NCBI RefSeq assembly: GCF_900156095.1
Contig: NZ_FTMJ01000004.1
Span: 1 to 64,000 of the forward strand
Direction of reading: 5' to 3'
DNA: 64,000 nt
Source of the DNA: Aeromonas sp. RU39B
Lineage (GTDB): Bacteria > Pseudomonadota > Gammaproteobacteria > Enterobacterales > Aeromonadaceae
How positions within the stretch are numbered: position 1 is the first letter of the stretch; the number at the start of each line of letters is the position of its first letter. Shown piece by piece: positions 57,216 to 64,000 of this stretch. Made by a program: the position numbers and the translations under genes. The notes beneath the pieces are model-generated. The model did no database searches and was not told the DNA's origin. It saw only the letters and a list, made by a program, of their open reading frames with translations.

Positions 57216-57968
57216 TTATTTCACTTTCTCGCGCATCTCGTCGACCCACAGCGCAGTGGCCCCGCAGATGGCCACCGGCATCACGAACAGATTGACCACT
57301 GGGATGGCCGAAAACAGGGTGACCAGCGCACCAAAGCTCAGGCACTTGCCTCTGTGCTGCTTGAGGGTGTCGCGCATGGTGACAAAATCGACCTTATGGT
57401 TGTCAAACGGATAATCCACATACTGCACAGCCATCATCCAGGCGCTAAGTAAAAACCAGAGCACGGGCGCCACTGTGTGTCCAACCACAGGGATCAGAAA
57501 CAGGATCAGGCAGCCAATGGCTTTGGGCAGATAGTACTTGAGCTTGGCCCACTCGCGGCGAAAGGTGCGCGGCATATCCTTTACAACATCAACCATCCCG
57601 CTATCCGCTGGCCCCACACCGGTTAACTCGCGCTCCACTCTCTCGGCCAGCAAGCCGTTAAACGGCGCGGCAATCCAGTTGGCCACCGAGCTGAACAGAA
57701 ACGAGAAGATAATCAGTATGCTCAGTAGTGCCAGCGGCCAGAGCAGGTAATTGAGCCAGGAGAGCCAATCTGGAACCAGCCCATGTAGCCAGGTAAACAA
57801 TTTGTCCAACTGCAGCAGCAGGGCATAAAAAGCGCCGGCAAACAGCACCATGTTGACCAGCAACGGGATCAACACAAAGGCGCGAATACCGGGACGGTTG
57901 ATAAGCGAGAAACCGCGCAGAAAATAGGCGGCGCCGCCAACCGGTTGATGCAGCGGGGATTGCGTCAT
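57216..57968 (-). CDS. cysZ: Sulfate transporter CysZ
   Basis: 250 residues. Inner-membrane protein with several helices and the conserved FNGLLAERVE, KYYLPKAIGCLI, VAPVLWFLLSAWMMAVQYVD and DYPFDNHKV blocks. CysZ takes up sulfate for cysteine synthesis. The start at 57968 has GGA eight bases before it; an upstream ATG (57980) gives four more residues. Divergent from smc; in E. coli cysZ precedes zipA-ligA. Confidence 0.94.
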   Translation of the reverse strand: MTQSPLHQPVGGAAYFLRGFSLINRPGIRAFVLIPLLVNMVLFAGAFYALLLQLDKLFTWLHGLVPDWLSWLNYLLWPLALLSILIIFSFLFSSVANWIAAPFNGLLAERVERELTGVGPADSGMVDVVKDMPRTFRREWAKLKYYLPKAIGCLILFLIPVVGHTVAPVLWFLLSAWMMAVQYVDYPFDNHKVDFVTMRDTLKQHRGKCLSFGALVTLFSAIPVVNLFVMPVAICGATALWVDEMREKVK

Positions 57969-58066
57969 GTGAGTATCCATTTATGGCTGAAAGTCTTCGC
58001 ATATTACAAACAAGCCCTTGATTTGGTAAAGTTGCCAGCCAATTCCTTCCTGTTTGTCGCGACTGC

Positions 58067-61000
58067 ATGCGTCTGAAATTGATCAAGCTTGCCGGTTTCA
58101 AGTCGTTTGTGGAGCCGACCACCCTGCATCTGGCTGCCGACATGACGGCGGTCGTTGGTCCCAATGGTTGCGGCAAATCCAATGTCATCGATGCGGTGCG
58201 CTGGGTGCTGGGCGAAAGTTCGGCGCGTCATCTGCGCGGCGAGAACATGACCGATGTCATCTTCAACGGCTCGACCAACCGCCCGGTTCACTCGCGCGCC
58301 TCGGTTGAGCTGGTGTTCGACAATCCCCATCAGCGGGTGCCCGGCGAGTTTGGCCGCTTCACTGAAATTGCGGTGCGGCGCGAGGTCTATCGTGACGGCA
58401 CCAACCACTACCTCATCAATGGTCAGAAGTGTCGCCGTAAAGACGTCACTGACCTGTTTCTCGGGACGGGGCTCGGCCCGCGCAGCTACGCCATCATCGA
58501 ACAGGGCACTGTCAGCCGACTGGTGGAGTCGCGTCCGGCCGATCTCAAGCTGTTTCTGGAAGAGGCGGCCGGCGTTTCGCGCTACAAGGAGCGGCGCCGT
58601 GAAACCGAGCAGCGTATCCGCCACACCCGCGAAAACCTCGAGCGGCTTGGTGATATTCGCAGTGAGCTCGGCGAGCGGTTGCAGCATCTTAAGGCGCAGG
58701 CTGAGACGGCCGAACACTATGGTCGGTTAAAGGCGCGCAGTCGTGAGGCGCGCTCCCATCTGATGGGGGCCGAGCTGTGGGGTATCGAACAGCGCCTTGG
58801 CGAGATCAAGGGGCAGACCAGTGAGCAGGAGCGGCAGCTGGCCGAGCTGGATGCGCGGCGCACCCACGATGAAGCGCAGGCGCTGATCATGGCAACCCGC
58901 CGTCAGGAGTTGCAAGCCGAGCAGGCCGAGCGGCAACAACAGATCTTTCTGGGCGGGCAGGCGATTGCCCGACTGGAGCAACAATCGTTGCACCATAGCG
59001 AGCAGCAGCGTCAGTGGCAGAGTCGTCAGGGCTCATTGGCTGAGCGCAAAACCGAGCTGCAGGCCAAGCTGGCCGAAGAGCTGGCCGCCCATGAGCAGGC
59101 TGAGCAGGGTCAGGAGCGTGCCAGCGGCGAGCTTGAGCTGGCTCAGGCGCAGCAGGATGAAGCCCAGCTACGCCAGCAAGAGGGGGCGGCGCAGCAAGAA
59201 GAGGCGCGCCGCCAGCGAGATAGCTGGCAGCAACAATATGGCGAGCTGCAGCGCGAGGTGTCGGCGCTGCGCTCGCGTCTGGCCCATGGACAAGAGATGC
59301 AGGCGCGCACCCGCCTGGCCCGATTTCGACTGGAAGAAGAGTTGGCTCAGCACGGTGATGAGCCGACGGCCGCCGACCCGGCGCCCCTTGAGCAGCTGCG
59401 TAGCGACGCCAAGGCCCGGCTGCAGGAGCTGGAAGCCAAACGCGATGAGCTGGTTGAGCTGCGCCAGCAACACAAAGAGTCATGGCATGCAGCAGAGAGT
59501 CGGCATCGCGAAGCGTTAGCCCGGTTACAGACCCTCGATGCCCTGCTGGGTGAACGCTCTGCTGAAGGGCTGGTGCAGCAACTGATCCTCGATGAGCGCT
59601 GGGCGCCGGCGCTGGATAAGGTGCTTGGCCACTGGCTGACCGCCACGGTGGGTGATAGCTGGTTCGACGCGAGCCAGGGGCGCTGGATTGGTCAGGCGCC
59701 ATCGGCTCGCCCCGGCACGCTGGCCTGCTGGGTCAAAGGGACCTTTCTGCCCGATTTTCTCAACGCCATCTATACCGCCGAGAGCCGCGCCGAGGCGCAG
59801 TCCCGTGTCACGGACCTGTCACCCGGTGAGTCCATCATCACGCCAGAAGGGATCTGGATTGGCAGCAACTGGATCGATGCCGGCGGTGAGCAGCGACTCG
59901 GGACGCTGGCCATGCTGGCCGAGCGTGACCGCCTCGCGCAAGAGAGCACCGAGCAGAGCGCGCAGCTAGCGAGGCAGGACGCCGCATTGCAGCAACTGCA
60001 ATTAGCTCTGCAGGATCATCAAGCAACCCTGTCGCAGGCGCAGACCGAGTTTGCTCAGGCTGATGCGACGTGGCAGCAGGCGCGCCAACTCTGGTTACAA
60101 CAAGAGGGGCGCCTGACTGAACGAACGCTGCGTCAGCAGCAGATCGTCACTGAACGGGAAGCGCTCACCGCTCAGCTGGAAGAGGAGCTGGCGGCCGAGC
60201 AGGAAGGGCAGGAGCAACTGCAGCTGGCGCAGGCGCGGCTGGAAGAGTGGCAAGAGCAGGGTGAGCAGTGGCAGCAGGCACAAGAGCAAACCAGAGCGCG
60301 TCTGGCCGAGCTCGATAGCCAGTTGGCGCGTGCTCGCCAGCAGCGTGAAGAGCGCCAGGCACTGCTGCAACGCTTGACTCTGGAGCTGGAAAACCGCAGC
60401 AAAATGGTGGCGCTGCATCAAGGCGAGCTGGCTCGTCTTGAGCAGGAGAGCCTTGAGCTCGCCGCGCCGCAAAGCGACGCCCCGGTCGATCTGGCGCCGC
60501 TGCTCGCCGCCCAGCGCGAGCTTGATGCAGCCCAACTGCGTACCCATCAGGCGCTGGCCGAGCTCGATACTCGCTGGCAGGCACTCGATGCCCAGCGCCA
60601 GCAGGATCACAAGACGCTGGTGACCTTGCAAGAAACACTGGCCCAGCTGCGGCTGGAGCGTGAACGCTTGCTGACGCGCCGTCAGGCGCTGCATGAGCAG
60701 CTTGAAGAGTTGGGCATTCGCTTTGTCGACCTCGATCCGGCGCTGCTGTTACAGGCCGATCGCAGCAAATTGCGCCAGGAGATCCAGGCGCTGGAAGAGC
60801 AGGTAGGGGCGCTGGGTGCCATTAATCTGGCTGCTTTGCAGGAGTATGAAGAGGCGCGAACGCGCGCCGATTATCTGGAAAACCAGTGTCAGGATCTGGA
60901 AGCAGCACTGGAAACACTGGAGCAGGCCATCCGCCGAATCGATCGGGAGACACAAATCCGCTTCCGAGACACTTTCGATAAGGTCAATGAAGATTTAAAA

Positions 61001-61429
61001 TCGTTGTTTCCAAAGGTTTTTGGCGGTGGCAGTGCTTGGCTCGAGCTCACCTCCGATGATCTGCTGGAGGCGGGAGTCACCATCATGGCGAGACCTCCCG
61101 GCAAAAAGAATGCTACCATCGCCCTGCTGTCTGGGGGTGAGAAGGCCTTGACTGCCTTGGCACTGGTCTTCGCAATCTTTAGACTCAATCCGGCACCTTT
61201 TTGTATGCTGGATGAGGTGGATGCACCGCTTGATGAAGTGAACGTCGGTCGCTTCTGTTCTCTTGTCAAAGAGATGTCAAGCACAGTACAGTTCGTCTAC
61301 ATCAGTCATAATAAGGTCTCCATGGAGATGGCTGAGCAGCTGGTCGGCGTGACGATGCAAGAGCCCGGGGTTTCGCGCATCGTCTCGGTTGATATTGGTG
61401 AAGCCGTCGCTCTGGCTGAACAAAACTAG
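58067..61429 (+). CDS. smc: Chromosome segregation ATPase SMC
   Basis: 1120 residues. Walker A GPNGCGKS (31-38) at the N-terminal head, long Q/E/L/A-rich coiled coils (about 170-490 and 630-950), a globular hinge (about 490-625), then a C-terminal head with the ABC signature LSGGEKALTALAL (near 1020) and Walker B FCMLDEVDAPLDEVN. It condenses and segregates DNA. The chain is somewhat shorter than B. subtilis SMC (about 1190). The ribosome site is weak. zipA follows after 15 bp. Confidence 0.97.
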   Translation: MRLKLIKLAGFKSFVEPTTLHLAADMTAVVGPNGCGKSNVIDAVRWVLGESSARHLRGENMTDVIFNGSTNRPVHSRASVELVFDNPHQRVPGEFGRFTEIAVRREVYRDGTNHYLINGQKCRRKDVTDLFLGTGLGPRSYAIIEQGTVSRLVESRPADLKLFLEEAAGVSRYKERRRETEQRIRHTRENLERLGDIRSELGERLQHLKAQAETAEHYGRLKARSREARSHLMGAELWGIEQRLGEIKGQTSEQERQLAELDARRTHDEAQALIMATRRQELQAEQAERQQQIFLGGQAIARLEQQSLHHSEQQRQWQSRQGSLAERKTELQAKLAEELAAHEQAEQGQERASGELELAQAQQDEAQLRQQEGAAQQEEARRQRDSWQQQYGELQREVSALRSRLAHGQEMQARTRLARFRLEEELAQHGDEPTAADPAPLEQLRSDAKARLQELEAKRDELVELRQQHKESWHAAESRHREALARLQTLDALLGERSAEGLVQQLILDERWAPALDKVLGHWLTATVGDSWFDASQGRWIGQAPSARPGTLACWVKGTFLPDFLNAIYTAESRAEAQSRVTDLSPGESIITPEGIWIGSNWIDAGGEQRLGTLAMLAERDRLAQESTEQSAQLARQDAALQQLQLALQDHQATLSQAQTEFAQADATWQQARQLWLQQEGRLTERTLRQQQIVTEREALTAQLEEELAAEQEGQEQLQLAQARLEEWQEQGEQWQQAQEQTRARLAELDSQLARARQQREERQALLQRLTLELENRSKMVALHQGELARLEQESLELAAPQSDAPVDLAPLLAAQRELDAAQLRTHQALAELDTRWQALDAQRQQDHKTLVTLQETLAQLRLERERLLTRRQALHEQLEELGIRFVDLDPALLLQADRSKLRQEIQALEEQVGALGAINLAALQEYEEARTRADYLENQCQDLEAALETLEQAIRRIDRETQIRFRDTFDKVNEDLKSLFPKVFGGGSAWLELTSDDLLEAGVTIMARPPGKKNATIALLSGGEKALTALALVFAIFRLNPAPFCMLDEVDAPLDEVNVGRFCSLVKEMSSTVQFVYISHNKVSMEMAEQLVGVTMQEPGVSRIVSVDIGEAVALAEQN

Positions 61430-61444
61430 AAAGAGAAGCAGCTA

Positions 61445-62662
61445 ATGCAGGAATTGCGTTACATCTTGGTTGCCTTGGGCGGGATTGCCATCGCGGCATT
61501 GCTTATTCACGGTCTTTGGACCAACCGAAAAAACCGCAAGGTTCCCATCAAGGAGAAGCCGCTCGGTCGGGTAGAGTCCCGTTCGCGCGGTGATGACAGC
61601 TTCGATGACGAGGGTGTCGGTCAGGTGCGTGTGGTCAGCAACCGTCGCGCCGAACCCAAAATCCAGCCGGAAGAGCCCAAGCCGGCTCGTCGTGCGCCTC
61701 CGATCTATCGCCGTGAGGAAGAAGAGGACGACGAGCTCGACGATCTGCCGCCGCTGCGCCACGACGTAGAGCCGGCCGAGCCGGTCAGCCGTGCGCCCCG
61801 TGCCGAGCCTGCCTATGCCCAGCCGCGTCAGGGCGATCTCCCGCGTGCCTCCGATTATGCTGCCGCCCGTCAGGAGCCGCTGCCGCGTGCTTCCGATTAT
61901 GCTGCCGCCCAGCGCGAGCCGGCGCCGGTTGCCCGTCAGCCCGAGCCCGTCGCGCCTCGTCAGATTGATATTCCGGTCTATGGCCAGCCGCGTGCTGCCG
62001 AGCCTGCGCCCCAGCTGCGCGAAGAGGAAGAGCAACTCGAGCAGGTCCCGACCCGCAAGACATCCGCCGTTATTCGTCGCAATCCGGTGCAGCCGCGCTC
62101 CCGTCCACAGCGTGAGCCGGTGATGGGGGCGCCGGTATTGGAAGAGGAGAGCGTTCAGCTCGCCGAGAGCTATGCCGCTGCCTATCAGGAAGAGCCGGCC
62201 GCCCCTGAGCCGGTGATCGCCAGAGCGCCGGTCGAGAAGATCTGGCAGGATGTGTATGTCATCAACCTGATGGCCCGCCCGGGCCGCGAACTCGATGGCG
62301 CATCGCTGCTGGCATCCCTGATGGCAACCGGCTTCAAGTTTGGCGAAATGGATATCTTCCACCGTCACGAGTCGCGTGATGGCCACGGCGAGATCCTCTT
62401 TTCGATCATCAACATGGTCAAACCCGGTACCTTCAATCCGTATCGGATGGAGCAGTTCAGCACGCCGGGCGTCTCCCTCTTTATGCAACTGCCGCTGCGT
62501 AACAACGCTGCGCTGGCATTTGAAGAGATGCTGCGCACCGCTGATCAACTGGCCAGCGATCTTGATGCCATGCTGACCGATTCATCGCGTAGCCCCCTGG
62601 GTGATGACAGTGTGGATCGTTATCGCCGCGAACTGGCTGCCTACGAGGCCAGCCGAGCCTGA
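61445..62662 (+). CDS. zipA: Cell division protein ZipA
   Basis: 405 residues. N-terminal membrane anchor (about 5-25), a basic/acidic segment, a long P/Q/A/E-rich linker (about 60-260) with a near-repeat (LPRASDYAAA twice), and the C-terminal FtsZ-binding domain (about 265-395: DVYVINLMARPGRELDG, LFSIINMVKPGTF). It tethers FtsZ to the membrane at the division site. It sits between smc and ligA. Confidence 0.96.
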   Translation: MQELRYILVALGGIAIAALLIHGLWTNRKNRKVPIKEKPLGRVESRSRGDDSFDDEGVGQVRVVSNRRAEPKIQPEEPKPARRAPPIYRREEEEDDELDDLPPLRHDVEPAEPVSRAPRAEPAYAQPRQGDLPRASDYAAARQEPLPRASDYAAAQREPAPVARQPEPVAPRQIDIPVYGQPRAAEPAPQLREEEEQLEQVPTRKTSAVIRRNPVQPRSRPQREPVMGAPVLEEESVQLAESYAAAYQEEPAAPEPVIARAPVEKIWQDVYVINLMARPGRELDGASLLASLMATGFKFGEMDIFHRHESRDGHGEILFSIINMVKPGTFNPYRMEQFSTPGVSLFMQLPLRNNAALAFEEMLRTADQLASDLDAMLTDSSRSPLGDDSVDRYRRELAAYEASRA

Positions 62663-62683
62663 GTCGGCCGCCAAGAACGTTGA

Positions 62684-64000
<1,317 letters not shown>

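Overview
The window looks like a core chromosomal segment of an Aeromonas-type gammaproteobacterium. This is inferred from gene content and order: ackA-pta with yfbV/yfbU, gcvR-dapA-bamC, xseB-ispA-dxs next to pomAB, greA to pnp in the enterobacterial order, malS, and cysZ-smc-zipA-ligA. Nearly every gene is a full-length, recognisable housekeeping gene. I see no insertion sequence, prophage or CRISPR array. The least ordinary parts are a large RTX adhesin at the left edge and a small glycosyltransferase cassette at 50.5-53.6 kb.

Layout. 1-5.6 kb: C-terminal part of a giant repeat adhesin (VCBS-type repeats, von Willebrand A domain, RTX calcium repeats). 5.7-9.0 kb: a cold-shock protein, an OapA/YtfB-like membrane protein and a methyl-accepting chemotaxis protein, all on the minus strand. 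9.2-12.6 kb: gltX, five tandem tRNA-Ala(GGC) genes and cheV. 12.6-16.4 kb: tesA diverging from the ybbA-ybbP ABC transporter. 16.4-22.5 kb: yfcH, the acetate genes ackA-pta, yfbV and yfbU. 22.6-26.9 kb: bcp-gcvR diverging from dapA-bamC-purC. 27-30 kb: xseB-ispA-dxs (isoprenoid precursors). 30.2-31.9 kb: the sodium-type flagellar stator pomAB. 32-48.3 kb: greA, a PilZ-like gene, yhbY, rlmE, ftsH, folP, glmM, secG, tRNA-Leu, tRNA-fMet, rimP, nusA, infB, rbfA, truB, rpsO and pnp, a block for transcription, translation and ribosome maturation. 48.3-53.6 kb: periplasmic alpha-amylase malS and a four-gene Gtr-like lipid-linked glycosylation operon. 53.9-57.2 kb: a solute-binding-like periplasmic protein, the murein enzymes ldtD and mepK, and a small lipoprotein. 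57.2-64 kb: cysZ diverging from smc-zipA-ligA, with ligA cut by the window end.

How it works together. The window covers central carbon overflow (ackA-pta), lysine/cell-wall precursor supply (dapA, glmM), outer-membrane assembly (bamC), envelope remodelling (ldtD, mepK), division and chromosome organisation (zipA, smc, ligA), chemotaxis and motility (MCP, cheV, pomAB) and the gene-expression machinery. Many operons end in clear intrinsic terminators. Two terminators sit where they could tune expression: between ackA and pta, and in the leader of greA.

No wholly new system could be demonstrated from the sequence alone. The best leads are the four-gene glycosylation cassette with an unrecognised membrane-anchored periplasmic protein, a GATC-rich stretch with DnaA-box-like sites between yfcH and pta, and regulatory hairpins at greA, ackA-pta and zipA-ligA.
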